Below are positions 1 to 6,802 of a stretch of 17,432 nucleotides of DNA, in pieces. This DNA is from Nanosynbacter sp. (lineage in GTDB: Bacteria; Patescibacteriota; Saccharimonadia; Saccharimonadales; Saccharimonadaceae), in NCBI GenBank assembly GCA_015257705.1, contig JABZJR010000008.1, forward strand, positions 1 through 17,432, written 5' to 3'. The position numbers were made by a program, and so were the translations under genes. Numbering within the stretch: the stretch's first letter is position 1; the number at the start of each line of letters is the position of its first letter. Below the pieces are notes generated by a model. That model searched no databases, had not been told where the DNA came from, and saw nothing but the letters and a program-made list of their open reading frames with translations.

Positions 1-475
1 GAATAGCTACTGGGGCTGGCTTTGGTGGTTGCGGTTGGACCTGAGTTTTAAGTACCTGAGTAGGATTGTTTATGACATTCTGGATTTGGATCTGCTTGTT
101 TTCTTTGTTTACCCAATCTTGTTGACCTTGAGGGGTTAGTACCTTAGGGGCGTCATTGACAGTCTTTTCTGGGATTAATGGCTTTGGCTGATTATTTTGG
201 TTTAGCTGTTGTGTTGCTTGATTAGCCTGTTGAAGGGGATTAGGATTTACTTTTTGCTGAGCTTGACTGAATATATTAGTACCACCACCTAACCCAGGTG
301 TATTTACACCAGATAGACCGTTTAGTCTGTTAATGTTAGGTTGCTGTACCTGCTGTAGTGGCTGAGGGCGTGGTTGAACTGGCGCTTGAACTTGTTGCTC
401 TTTACGTCGACGTTCATCATCGCTTACCCAACCCTTACCGCTGAAAAAGTTGCCTACTCTTTGGAAAAAGTCCAT
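1..475 (-). CDS. Gln/Pro/Asn-rich virion-type protein, N-terminal part (runs off the window)
   Basis: The frame is open from an ATG at 475 to the window edge, giving 158 codons of the N-terminus. An AGGAGGGG ribosome site lies about 12 nt upstream, a rather long gap. The protein starts with MDFFQRVGNFFSGKGW, then a short basic stretch (DERRRKEQ), then a low-complexity region rich in Gln, Pro and Asn up to the edge. No domain is recognisable in this part. It follows the 390-aa gene by 25 nt, so the two are probably co-transcribed. Low-complexity Gln/Asn regions are common in phage internal or ejection proteins and in tail proteins, so a virion role is inferred from position and composition only. 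Confidence 0.8.
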   Translation of the reverse strand, partial: MDFFQRVGNFFSGKGWVSDDERRRKEQQVQAPVQPRPQPLQQVQQPNINRLNGLSGVNTPGLGGGTNIFSQAQQKVNPNPLQQANQATQQLNQNNQPKPLIPEKTVNDAPKVLTPQGQQDWVNKENKQIQIQNVINNPTQVLKTQVQPQPPKPAPVAI

Positions 476-500
476 TATCTCTAATCCCCTCCTAATTTAT

Positions 501-1673
501 TTACAGGTATTGATTCTGTCGTTTACGCTCGTCTTCTTGTTTTAGACGTGTATTGTAGATGTTTAGTGTTGGGTCATTACCTGCTGCTTGTGGATCTGAA
601 ACACCAACTGCCGTATCACCTTCTACCTTGTAGCTGTCTAGGTCTTTTGCGTTGTATTGGACCTTATTGCCACTGTATGTACTTTGCTGACGTCCTAGGT
701 TGTCAATTTCGCTTGATAGAGCGTTTGCTCGTCCAAGGTCTGCACGTGCGGCATTAGCACCGTTAGCACCTTGTGCGGCGGCTTTCTGACTCTTCATCTG
801 AGCTAATTGAGTTAATAGGTTCTGGCGTGTAGTTTGAGATGACTGACGTGCGGCGTTATCTTCGTTTACTTTCCAGTCGTTAAGCTTTTTGTCTTCATCC
901 GCGTAATCATTCTTAAACTGACCCCACGTGGTGTCGATTTGCTTTTGGTTCTGTGCGTAAGTCTGCCCTGCGCCTGTTCGTTGCTGGTTAGCTTGGTTCT
1001 GAACTGCGCGACCTGCCAGTTGCATGTCTGAACCTACTGCGCCCATACTTCCTAATGAACGCAATAAGCCACGTAAGCCAACTGCTGAGCGATCGTTAAT
1101 GTTATTGATGTTAGTACGTCGCTGTTGCTGATTTTGACGGGTCTGATCGTTAAATTGACCTTCTGCACGGTTCCATGAACTCTTTAATTCGTTCTTTTTG
1201 GTGGTGTACTGATTGTTGATATTGCCTAAGCGTACACCCAATTGATTGTCTATACGCCCTAAGCCGTGTTCTAGCTGTCCAATACCTTGGTCGTATTCTG
1301 CCAACTGAGCGGCACTGGCACGGTTACCACCGCCCATTCCGCCGCCGAATCCACCATAGTAGCCGCCTGGCTGATTGCTAGGACCTGGATCTTTAATATT
1401 AGCTTGTCGCCAGTTGGCGTATGATTCTTTCCACCATGGGTTGACTGAACGATTCAGAGTTGAAGCGGTATATCCATTTGATGTTTGCTCTCTAACGTCT
1501 GGCGACCTGAACCAGCCTCGGTCTACTTTTTGACCCATTAAGAAATTACCATTAAGGTTACCATCATCACCTACTTGGTTAAGAAGAGCTTGCGCTTCGG
1601 CACGCCTGGCTGCCCCAGGGTTATTAAGAGCGTGGTACTGCAAGTACTGACGGTATGACGCGTTGTCATTCAT
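501..1673 (-). CDS. Gln/Asn-rich helical virion-type protein (possible internal/ejection protein)
   Basis: The product is 390 aa and not matched to a named family. The frame extends further upstream to a TTG, but the ATG at 1673 is the better start because AAAGGAG lies 9 nt before it. Residues 1-100 look globular (WFRSPDV, WWKESYANW). A Gly/Tyr-rich linker follows at about 103-116, and then a long helical, Gln/Asn-rich region with one hydrophobic stretch near residue 205 (LRGLLRSLGSMGAVG). This layout of Gly linker, helices and a short hydrophobic helix resembles ejected internal proteins of short-tailed phages, but that is inference. It lies after the accessory island and before another Gln-rich gene. 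Its ribosome site is paired in a strong hairpin, so its translation may be controlled. Confidence 0.85.
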   Translation of the reverse strand: MNDNASYRQYLQYHALNNPGAARRAEAQALLNQVGDDGNLNGNFLMGQKVDRGWFRSPDVREQTSNGYTASTLNRSVNPWWKESYANWRQANIKDPGPSNQPGGYYGGFGGGMGGGNRASAAQLAEYDQGIGQLEHGLGRIDNQLGVRLGNINNQYTTKKNELKSSWNRAEGQFNDQTRQNQQQRRTNINNINDRSAVGLRGLLRSLGSMGAVGSDMQLAGRAVQNQANQQRTGAGQTYAQNQKQIDTTWGQFKNDYADEDKKLNDWKVNEDNAARQSSQTTRQNLLTQLAQMKSQKAAAQGANGANAARADLGRANALSSEIDNLGRQQSTYSGNKVQYNAKDLDSYKVEGDTAVGVSDPQAAGNDPTLNIYNTRLKQEDERKRQNQYL

Positions 1674-1678
1674 AAGAA

Positions 1679-1707
1679 AAATCTCCTTTCGAGACAAAAG
1701 GAGATTT
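1679..1707 (-). promoter_or_regulatory. Hairpin sequestering the ribosome site of the 390-aa gene
   Basis: In the minus-strand RNA, AAATCTCCTTT pairs perfectly with AAAGGAGATTT (11 bp, 7-nt loop). The 3' arm contains the Shine-Dalgarno AAAGGAG of the gene starting at 1673, so the folded RNA hides the ribosome site. A short U-rich stretch (TTTTTCTT) follows, so it could also act as a weak terminator after the CAP gene. The perfect stem is seen in the sequence; the function is inferred. Confidence 0.7.
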
Positions 1708-1715
1708 GGGGTTTG
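1700..1715 (-). repeat. 16-bp inverted repeat, left copy
   Basis: Reads CAAACCCCAAATCTCC on the minus strand and is identical to the plus-strand sequence at 3026-3041. The two copies face each other across a 1.3-kb segment holding the CAP gene and the plus-strand gene. This copy also supplies part of the 5' arm of the hairpin over the ribosome site at 1679-1707. Confidence 0.85.
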
Positions 1716-1731
1716 CGCTATATGCTAATTA

Positions 1732-2289
1732 TTAGTTAAGATCGCAAAAGTGTTGAACAATAAGAGAGTTACCATATTTGTCTTTAGCTATACCAAAACC
1801 AACTAAGTCATAGTCCTTGTCTAATATAGCTTCACGATGTCCTTTATTAGATGACATCCAGGTACTTATAGGATTGCGACTATTGCTGTCTGGTACTAAA
1901 ATATTGGCTAAATTCTCACCGGCATATCGACACTTACTTGGCATATGCTTAAAAACAAATATAGTGCCGCGCGTACCTTCAGGTGATACGTGACCATAAT
2001 AATCACGGTTTTGCATATCATCTGCCTTTTCCTGTGCACTGGCGTTTAATCTTTCGTCCAGTTTCAGAGGTGCTGCACCGACTTTAGCACGTTCCTCATT
2101 TACCAGTTCTAACATTTCCTGCGCGTCTGGTGGACCTACATCATACTTGCTCTTTGGTTGCTCCTGTTTTTGCTCCTGAACTACTTCGGTAACTGCTTGA
2201 GCGTTTAGACGAGTCTTTAGCCATAAACCACCACCTACACTCACTATGAGAGCTACAATTATAGTAGTGGTAACTATAGCTTTTTTCAT
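1732..2289 (-). CDS. CAP/SCP-domain (YkwD-like) exported protein
   Basis: The product is 185 aa. Residues 1-4 are basic and 5-24 form a hydrophobic segment, so it is a signal peptide or membrane anchor. A Gln/Glu-rich spacer to about residue 50 leads to a CAP domain at 54-185. Family hallmarks are visible: LVNEERAKVGAAPL, GH at 99-100, AGENLA with Glu125, GHREAIL at 150-156 and a terminal VQHF with His180. Cys120 and Cys182 could form a disulfide. Bacterial CAP proteins are extracellular and their activity is mostly unknown. A longer frame begins at 2337, but the ATG at 2289 is chosen because a near-consensus promoter ends 6 nt before it. In a phage this looks like a moron or lysogenic-conversion gene. 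Confidence 0.9.
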   Translation of the reverse strand: MKKAIVTTTIIVALIVSVGGGLWLKTRLNAQAVTEVVQEQKQEQPKSKYDVGPPDAQEMLELVNEERAKVGAAPLKLDERLNASAQEKADDMQNRDYYGHVSPEGTRGTIFVFKHMPSKCRYAGENLANILVPDSNSRNPISTWMSSNKGHREAILDKDYDLVGFGIAKDKYGNSLIVQHFCDLN

Positions 2290-2295
2290 GGTTGC

Positions 2296-2324
2296 ATTGT
2301 AGCATAACAGGGGTAATTTGTCAA
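2296..2324 (-). promoter_or_regulatory. Promoter of the CAP gene (predicted leaderless)
   Basis: On the minus strand TTGACA (2324-2319), a 17-nt spacer and TACAAT (2301-2296), preceded by TGC, give a consensus -35 plus an extended -10. Seven nucleotides past the -10 is the A of the ATG at 2289, so the transcript should start at or next to the start codon. No Shine-Dalgarno is present. Confidence 0.8.
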
Positions 2325-2342
2325 ATAGATACACCAAATTGG

Positions 2343-2371
2343 TTGCGATTTTATGCCGTCTGTTTTACACT
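2343..2371 (+). promoter_or_regulatory. Promoter of the plus-strand 194-aa gene
   Basis: TTGCGA (2343-2348), a 17-nt spacer and TACACT (2366-2371) form a plausible sigma-70 promoter facing right. It is divergent from the CAP promoter, with about 20 bp between the two -35 boxes. Transcription would start near 2378, leaving a short leader with AAGGA at 2388-2392. Confidence 0.55.
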
Positions 2372-2399
2372 GTATCCATATCTAAACAAGGACACAAAC

Positions 2400-2984
2400 A
2401 TGAAACAATCAGCAGTAAATATTTTTCTATCGTCAGACAGAAACGAGTGGTTTGATTTGTGTATTGAACTAGCTACTCTAATCACCAAAAACGCTGTCGA
2501 AATCAGTGAAGACATGGTTAACAATCAACTGTCAAGCTCAATTCTTGCTTGCAGTGATGAAAGCGAACTTGAGTACGAAGCGTTGCTTGCTGCACTTAAG
2601 GAATTCTATCACGCCTGCGTAATTATATCTCCAGTAATAGAATCATACACCTCTCCCATTAAAGACAGCCAGTCAATCCTTGATATTATATCGCTTCGAC
2701 TACTTAAAAACTTCTCTGAATTATACGATTATGAATTCAAGGATGACTTAATGACATTATTTATAGGAGCGTACAATATATTCGCACCGACCGATGATTC
2801 AATGGTTATCCCTCGACGATTGAATCGTACTCTTGTCGAGTTCTACAACAATAATGCTGAAGATAGTATACCTGATGACAGTGTCATTGTAGACATATTC
2901 AATGCCCCGCTCATGGCTGAAACCGTATCAAACATAATGTTGTTATGGTCTGATCTGAATGATCTATCAAAGATAGATATTTAG
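2400..2984 (+). CDS. Unknown acidic helical protein on the opposite strand
   Basis: The product is 194 aa and not recognised. The ATG at 2400 has AAGGA 7 nt upstream; the frame is open further upstream but without support for an earlier start. The protein is acidic and appears largely helical (ELATLITKNAVEISEDM, EYEALLAALKEFYHACVII, LLKNFSELYDYEFKDDL), with no signal peptide, clear membrane segment or metal-binding motif. It is the only well-supported gene on the plus strand, has its own promoter and lies head-to-head with the CAP gene. That makes it a candidate moron expressed independently of the late genes, perhaps in the lysogen. Function cannot be assigned. Confidence 0.85.
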   Translation: MKQSAVNIFLSSDRNEWFDLCIELATLITKNAVEISEDMVNNQLSSSILACSDESELEYEALLAALKEFYHACVIISPVIESYTSPIKDSQSILDIISLRLLKNFSELYDYEFKDDLMTLFIGAYNIFAPTDDSMVIPRRLNRTLVEFYNNNAEDSIPDDSVIVDIFNAPLMAETVSNIMLLWSDLNDLSKIDI

Positions 2985-3025
2985 ATATCGGAACCAATCA
3001 ATAGCTGCAAGGCTAGCATACACCA

Positions 3026-3041
3026 CAAACCCCAAATCTCC
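3026..3041 (+). repeat. 16-bp inverted repeat, right copy
   Basis: CAAACCCCAAATCTCC on the plus strand, the exact reverse complement of 1700-1715. The match stops at mismatches on both sides. It lies 41 bp past the stop of the plus-strand gene. Confidence 0.85.
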
Positions 3042-3266
3042 AAATTGTAAAAATACTATTAAATTGGATAAGAGCTATCGTCTGTTGTCTGGTCACCAAG
3101 AGGGCCTAGTTCTTCGCTCCATACTGACTTGGGCGGCTTCGTATTTATCTCAAACGATCACCTCAGATTGCTACTTATACAACGCTGCGACGCACGCTTC
3201 CTTCTTTTTTGGATGACAACGCGCTCTCGTTTTTTAGAGTCACACTTCGTGCTTAATTGTAAGGTT

Positions 3267-3275
3267 ATTATAGCA
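3267..3275 (-). promoter_or_regulatory. Extended -10 element just past dinD, reading left
   Basis: TGCTATAAT on the minus strand is a perfect extended -10. The hexamer at the normal -35 distance is poor; a TTGATA exists but with a 21-nt gap. A transcript would begin near 3260, cross the gene-free stretch and run antisense to the plus-strand gene. Confidence 0.35.
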
Positions 3276-3279
3276 TAAC

Positions 3280-4125
3280 TTAGAGGTTAGAGCTATCAAT
3301 TTTAGGTATGCTTTGGTTTTCAATACGGCGCTGTATTTTTTCAGTATCTTCAGCTGCTGGAAAATCCTCTGGGTTCATACCTTGCTGATTGCGAATAGTC
3401 GTTCTAACTGCGTCATTATTATCGTTATTGTCATGAAGCACAGCGTTATACGATGATATCCCGTAATTCTCTATATTAGCTGCTGTCATTTCATTCGCCA
3501 ATGTTTTACCGGCTAGTACAACATTATGGGCTTTATTTGCCCAAGGCTTGCTCCCAGTGTTTAGTTTCCTTTTCATCTGCTTATTAGTTTTGCCGCCGAA
3601 GAAAGACTTATCGCCATCGCTTTTTATTATAGCTAACCCTCTTGGGCTAATACCCGCCTCCATTATACTAGAAGATAGCCTCTTGTCTGATTCAGAAAAT
3701 TCACGTCGGCGTGCAAGTCTATCCATATCTTGATGGTATTTCTCGGCAATTTCTTGTTTGCGCGTTTGTGTTGCAAAATAGTTCTGGGCTTCCGCAATCC
3801 TAGGTTTTTTGGTTGGATTACCGTTCTGAGCAATAACATAACATGCATATCGCGTTAGTTTAACGTCTTTTATACTCCTAGAGGTCGCGTTGTTGTATCC
3901 AAGCGATACCATTTTGAGGAAGTCCTCAAAATGGTTTTCCACAGGCAGTCCAGCTTTTGTTACAGATATTTTAGACCTCTGTACAACATCGTTGAATGTT
4001 CTCCAGTTAGTATATCCAAGGGCTTCGCCAAGCTCCCTAGCATACCAGAACTCACCTTGCTTATCTTCATGCTTGATAGATTCAAAAATGCTATCACTTT
4101 GTTTGATTTTTAGCTCACTTGTCAT
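3280..4125 (-). CDS. dinD: DinD-like protein (Bro-N type N-terminus)
   Basis: The product is 281 aa, close to E. coli DinD at about 274 aa. Residues 26-125 carry the Bro-N/DinD core: FWYARELGEALGY, NHFEDFLKMVSLG, KLTRYACYVIAQNGNP and AEAQNYFATQTRKQE. The C-terminal half keeps DinD-like order, including GLAIIKSDGDKSFFGG and a QQGMNPEDFP stretch near the end. E. coli DinD is an SOS-induced protein reported to inhibit RecA; phage proteins with the Bro-N fold often act as antirepressors. Here it has its own promoter, with a palindrome across the -10, placed directly after a terminator, so it is likely regulated apart from the head genes. No LexA box of a known type was recognised. The ATG at 4125 lacks a Shine-Dalgarno and is predicted leaderless. 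Confidence 0.88.
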   Translation of the reverse strand: MTSELKIKQSDSIFESIKHEDKQGEFWYARELGEALGYTNWRTFNDVVQRSKISVTKAGLPVENHFEDFLKMVSLGYNNATSRSIKDVKLTRYACYVIAQNGNPTKKPRIAEAQNYFATQTRKQEIAEKYHQDMDRLARRREFSESDKRLSSSIMEAGISPRGLAIIKSDGDKSFFGGKTNKQMKRKLNTGSKPWANKAHNVVLAGKTLANEMTAANIENYGISSYNAVLHDNNDNNDAVRTTIRNQQGMNPEDFPAAEDTEKIQRRIENQSIPKIDSSNL

Positions 4126-4127
4126 AC

Positions 4128-4142
4128 TTTGATTATATCAAA
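4128..4142 (-). promoter_or_regulatory. dinD promoter with overlapping 15-bp palindrome
   Basis: TTTGATATAATCAAA is a perfect inverted repeat around a 3-nt centre and contains the extended -10 TGATATAAT (4140-4132). The -10 ends 6 nt before the ATG at 4125, so the mRNA should be leaderless. There is no good -35, and the expected position falls in the terminator stem. A symmetric site over the -10 is typical of a repressor operator; the repressor is unknown. Confidence 0.6.
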
Positions 4143-4179
4143 AAGTAAAAAGCTGCCGGATAGCTAAATCAAGCAGCTT
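4141..4179 (-). terminator. Rho-independent terminator at the end of the head block
   Basis: In the minus-strand RNA AAGCTGC (4179-4173) pairs with GCAGCTT (4156-4150), 7 bp with a 16-nt loop, followed by TTTTACTTTT. It lies 24 nt past the stop of the 81-aa gene and before the dinD promoter, so it would separate head genes from the accessory island. Confidence 0.65.
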
Positions 4180-4202
4180 AATTTCGATTCGGATTTTACT
4201 AA

Positions 4203-4448
4203 TTATTTATATCCCTTTCGCCGTGAGTATTCGTGTATTTCTTCGGTTATTCTCTCTACGGCGTCATCATCGTCTGCAATGTTGGCTCGGATTAGCCTAC
4301 GACGTAATTCGGTGAGTTTTTTATCTTTTAGCTGGCGTAATATCTTGTTGAATGTGTCGTGGGCTAATCTGCGCTCGTGACGGGACTTAAGAGGGTCATT
4401 AAACACCTTATGTAATCTAGTTAGATCGCCCTCTCTCGTCCAGTCCAT
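4203..4448 (-). CDS. Small basic helical protein, last gene of the head block
   Basis: The product is 81 aa and not recognised. It is rich in Arg, Lys and Asp (RHERRLAHD, RQLKDKKLTELRRRLIR, DDDDAVERITEEIHEYSRRKGYK) and probably all helical. It starts 6 nt after the previous gene, with a GGAG about 11 nt before the ATG. A terminator follows. Position right after the capsid genes suggests a head-completion, connector or regulatory protein, but the sequence gives no direct clue. Confidence 0.8.
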   Translation of the reverse strand: MDWTREGDLTRLHKVFNDPLKSRHERRLAHDTFNKILRQLKDKKLTELRRRLIRANIADDDDAVERITEEIHEYSRRKGYK

Positions 4449-4454
4449 AGCCTA

Positions 4455-4769
4455 TTAAGCTCCAATCCAAGGATCAGTGACTTCAACCTCTGGGTCTTTG
4501 TCGTCCCCTGACGGTACTGCCTCTTCAATAACTGCAATAACCTTCTGCATATTGTCATCGTTTGTGTTGCCATAAAATTTCTTAGCAACCTCTAGGTGAC
4601 TTAATCCGCCGTTGTATGCTTCGATGATATCTTCCTTAGATACGCTACGGCTTACGATTTCACCGCTAGTTGCAGTTTCTTTTGCGTTGGCGATAATCTT
4701 CTCAGCCTCTTTTTTAGCGTTGGCGATAATCTCTTCGGCTGTAAGCGCGGTTGTATTTTTCTCTGCCAT
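4455..4769 (-). CDS. Small helical protein downstream of the capsid gene
   Basis: The product is 104 aa from an ATG at 4769 with GAAGGG about 10 nt upstream; a GTG further upstream at 4814 falls inside a hairpin and is less likely. Residues 10-31 hold two copies of IIANAK, giving a charged amphipathic helix that may form a coiled coil. Residues about 43-65 (SKEDIIEAYNGGLSHLEVAKKFYG) have the spacing of a helix-turn-helix but could be an ordinary helix pair. The tail is acidic (GDDKDPEVEVTDPW). Function is unknown; the position after the capsid gene suggests a head accessory protein. Confidence 0.8.
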   Translation of the reverse strand: MAEKNTTALTAEEIIANAKKEAEKIIANAKETATSGEIVSRSVSKEDIIEAYNGGLSHLEVAKKFYGNTNDDNMQKVIAVIEEAVPSGDDKDPEVEVTDPWIGA

Positions 4770-4792
4770 TTTATCGTTTCCCTTCTTTGGTC

Positions 4793-4821
4793 GTAAGGGG
4801 CAGTGCTTAACCACCCCTTAC
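4793..4821 (-). promoter_or_regulatory. Stable intercistronic hairpin after the capsid gene
   Basis: GTAAGGGG (4821-4814) pairs with CCCCTTAC (4800-4793), 8 bp with a 13-nt loop in the minus-strand RNA. No U tract follows, so it is not a standard terminator. It may protect the capsid mRNA 3' end, be an RNase III processing site or partly attenuate transcription. Confidence 0.55.
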
Positions 4822-4833
4822 TGTTATTAAATA

Positions 4834-5754
4834 CTAGTCTTTAGCACCAGTCTTAACGTTGATAATCCACTTTGGATCAAGGATTGCTGACGCAAATGCC
4901 TCAGCCTTCCAACCAATGGTCATGAACTGGTTGAGTGGGTTAGATGTATCACCCTTGTCTGACTGCTTGATGATGATTTTCTTCAAGCCGCTACCAGCTA
5001 AGTCGACAACACCAAATGCCTCTTGACCGTGAATGAAGTTTGAGTAGACAGTCGTTGTACTTGCCTCATCCTTCTGGTTGCTTGATGCTTCGATAAAGCG
5101 GACTTTATGCAAGCGACCTAATTCACCCTTGTACAGTTCTGCACGGCCAGTGTACTTCTGAGCGTCAATCCAAGCTGAATCACCAGTAATGTTGTATGCA
5201 GTATCTGGACCAACCTTACCAATGAAGAATCCGTCTGCATATGGGATTGCGTTGTTTTTCTTCAATGTACGTACAGCCTTGCGGATTTCTGCTACCGTCA
5301 AGATATCGTCAGCAGTAATACCGTTCAATGCAGTTTTCTTATTTGCGAACTGTACTGTCGCACCCTGATGCAATACGTCACGGACCAATGCGTCGATTGT
5401 TTCACCTGCATTTTGACCCATAGTTTCAATCGTCTCTTTCATCTCGCGGTCGATTGAAGTGTTGTACAGCATGCTTGAGATTTTAGTCCACTTACCGTAG
5501 CCACGTAGAGTAGCAACGACTTTGTTGCTTCGGATAGCTTCGTCTTGTGGGTTTTCACCTTCTGTCAATGGCGTTGTAGCCAAGCCAAATGGTGATCGTT
5601 TTGTAAAGGTAACTGTTGTACCAGAGTTTTTTCCTAGAGTTTTCTTTTTAGCACCTTCTAGGTGAATTGTGCGGGCTTCGCTTCGCTCCAAGAATTTTTC
5701 CTCCAGGTATTGGATCATCTCGGCAGAAAGCGTTGCGGTTGTGTTTGTTGCCAT
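4834..5754 (-). CDS. Major capsid protein (N4-gp56-like)
   Basis: The product is 306 aa, the shell protein of the head. It resembles the N4-gp56 family of HK97-fold capsid proteins: an N-terminal helix, a basic segment ending KKTLGKNSGTTVTFTKRSPF, the LTEGENPQ stretch near residues 63-70, YGKWTKISSMLYNTSID, a helix with ETMGQNAGETIDALVRDVL, and a C-terminal half with YADGFFIGKVGP and FIHGQEAFGVVDLAG. It follows the scaffold-like gene by 14 nt, with AAAGG 8 nt before the ATG at 5754. Clean codon structure and stable intergenic hairpins around it fit high expression. The family name rests on remembered motifs, while the capsid role is also supported by position. Confidence 0.9.
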   Translation of the reverse strand: MATNTTATLSAEMIQYLEEKFLERSEARTIHLEGAKKKTLGKNSGTTVTFTKRSPFGLATTPLTEGENPQDEAIRSNKVVATLRGYGKWTKISSMLYNTSIDREMKETIETMGQNAGETIDALVRDVLHQGATVQFANKKTALNGITADDILTVAEIRKAVRTLKKNNAIPYADGFFIGKVGPDTAYNITGDSAWIDAQKYTGRAELYKGELGRLHKVRFIEASSNQKDEASTTTVYSNFIHGQEAFGVVDLAGSGLKKIIIKQSDKGDTSNPLNQFMTIGWKAEAFASAILDPKWIINVKTGAKD

Positions 5755-5768
5755 GTTATTAACCTTTC

Positions 5769-6680
5769 TTAAATATCATGTCCTTGTCGACGGAGATATT
5801 CTTCCTTCTCTTCTGTAGTAAGCTTGGCGAATGGTTTAACGATCCTAGTGCCGCCTCCACGGAAATCACCAGCGTCATTAATCACAGCGCGTTGCTTAGG
5901 TGCTTCACCGTCTTTGTGGAATGACTTATATAATTGATATACATCTGTCTTTGAGCCAATGACATCGCCGTTTTGGTCGTAAACAAGTACACTTTGCAGA
6001 TACCCGTTTACGGCGTTATCAAGATGTTCATCGTATTGATCAGATTCTGGATCAAACTCTGGGAAATCCCTGAGTGCCATATCTGCCTTATATGACAAAT
6101 CACTTCTTGACGCTTCGACTTGGGCTTTATAAGCCGCCTGCTCCTGAGCTTGTTGCATATTATCTAGTCGCTGTTGCAACTGTAGGTTCTGCAATACCGC
6201 CTTAGCTTCAAATTCTGTGAAGAAGTCACCAGTCTCTGGGTTCTCCATCTCCATAATCTGATCTATTGTTGGCAATTGTTGTGGCTGTGGCTGTACAGGT
6301 TGAAATGTATTTTCGTTCTGTGCGTCAAGCTCCAATTGCTGGCGATAAGCTCTAGTTTCGTTCCGTTTAGCAACTAATTCACGAATGATTCGGTTATCCT
6401 CCTCTAAGTCGCGTTCTAGTTGTTCACGGCGCGCCTCTTTGCCCCGTTTCGGCTTCCTGTCTTCGTCTGACTCGTCATCAGAATCAGCGTCTTCGCTTTC
6501 TTCCTTAGACTTATCGACTTTGACGTGTACCACCTCGCCGCTATCTGAGATAACTGCTTTGGTTTCTGGCTCTGAAGAAGCCTCAGAGTTTTGTGTTTCA
6601 GCTGGCGCCGACTCAGCGTGGGTAGACTCTTGCTCTACCTCTGTATTAACGACTTCTTGGTTTTCTGCGTCTGATGGCAC
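5769..6680 (-). CDS. Capsid scaffold-like protein
   Basis: The product is 303 aa. The frame is open up to 6788, but AAGGAGGGG lies 4-6 nt before the GTG at 6680, so that start is preferred; an ATG at 6698 would encode that ribosome site as RRRG. Residues 1-85 are acidic and disordered (Glu/Ser/Asp-rich, with DADSDDESDEDRKP). A long charged, Gln-rich helical region follows (ARREQLERDLEEDNRIIRE and LQNLQLQQRLDNMQQAQEQ), then a conserved-looking acidic part (RDFPEFDPESDQYDEHLDN) and a basic C-terminus ending FAKLTTEEKEEYLRRQGHDI. Composition, size and position directly before the capsid gene match scaffold proteins of tailed phages, which guide shell assembly and leave the head. No protease motif was seen. 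Confidence 0.8.
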   Translation of the reverse strand: MPSDAENQEVVNTEVEQESTHAESAPAETQNSEASSEPETKAVISDSGEVVHVKVDKSKEESEDADSDDESDEDRKPKRGKEARREQLERDLEEDNRIIRELVAKRNETRAYRQQLELDAQNENTFQPVQPQPQQLPTIDQIMEMENPETGDFFTEFEAKAVLQNLQLQQRLDNMQQAQEQAAYKAQVEASRSDLSYKADMALRDFPEFDPESDQYDEHLDNAVNGYLQSVLVYDQNGDVIGSKTDVYQLYKSFHKDGEAPKQRAVINDAGDFRGGGTRIVKPFAKLTTEEKEEYLRRQGHDI

Positions 6681-6754
6681 AGTACCCCTCCTTCTCATTA
6701 GATTGTTTAAGCGTCGATTGCAGGTGACGAACCTGGGTTGCGTGAGATGCGCTC

Positions 6755-6790
6755 CTTTGGTTAGCCAATAGCGAGGATAGCTAACCAAAG
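6755..6790 (-). promoter_or_regulatory. 11-bp intercistronic hairpin before the scaffold-like gene
   Basis: CTTTGGTTAGC (6790-6780) pairs perfectly with GCTAACCAAAG (6765-6755), with a 14-nt loop. It sits in the 122-nt gap between the coiled-coil gene and the scaffold start. No U tract follows, so RNA processing or mRNA stabilisation is more likely than termination. Confidence 0.6.
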
Positions 6791-6802
6791 CAGAGTACCT
6801 TA

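Larger units (their letters stand above)
2985..3279. other. Gene-free stretch between the plus-strand gene and dinD
   Basis: About 295 bp between two convergent genes with no convincing frame. It holds the right copy of the 16-bp inverted repeat (3026-3041), an AT-rich imperfect hairpin just after it (about 3040-3075) and an extended -10 sequence at its right end reading left. No clear U-tailed terminator is seen for either neighbour. It could encode a small RNA or a 3' antisense transcript, but only weak short stems were found. Confidence 0.5.

Noticed and set aside
2290..2337. Longer CAP protein starting at 2337
   Set aside because: It would begin upstream of the consensus promoter, and its extra residues would spoil the signal peptide.
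6385..6771. Long plus-strand open frame opposite the scaffold-like gene
   Set aside because: Ser/Leu-rich mirror of a repetitive acidic region with no ribosome site; a shadow of the real gene.
6681..6788. N-terminal extension of the scaffold-like protein from a TTG at 6788
   Set aside because: The region contains an 11-bp hairpin and the ribosome site for the GTG at 6680; the translated extension has no scaffold-like character.
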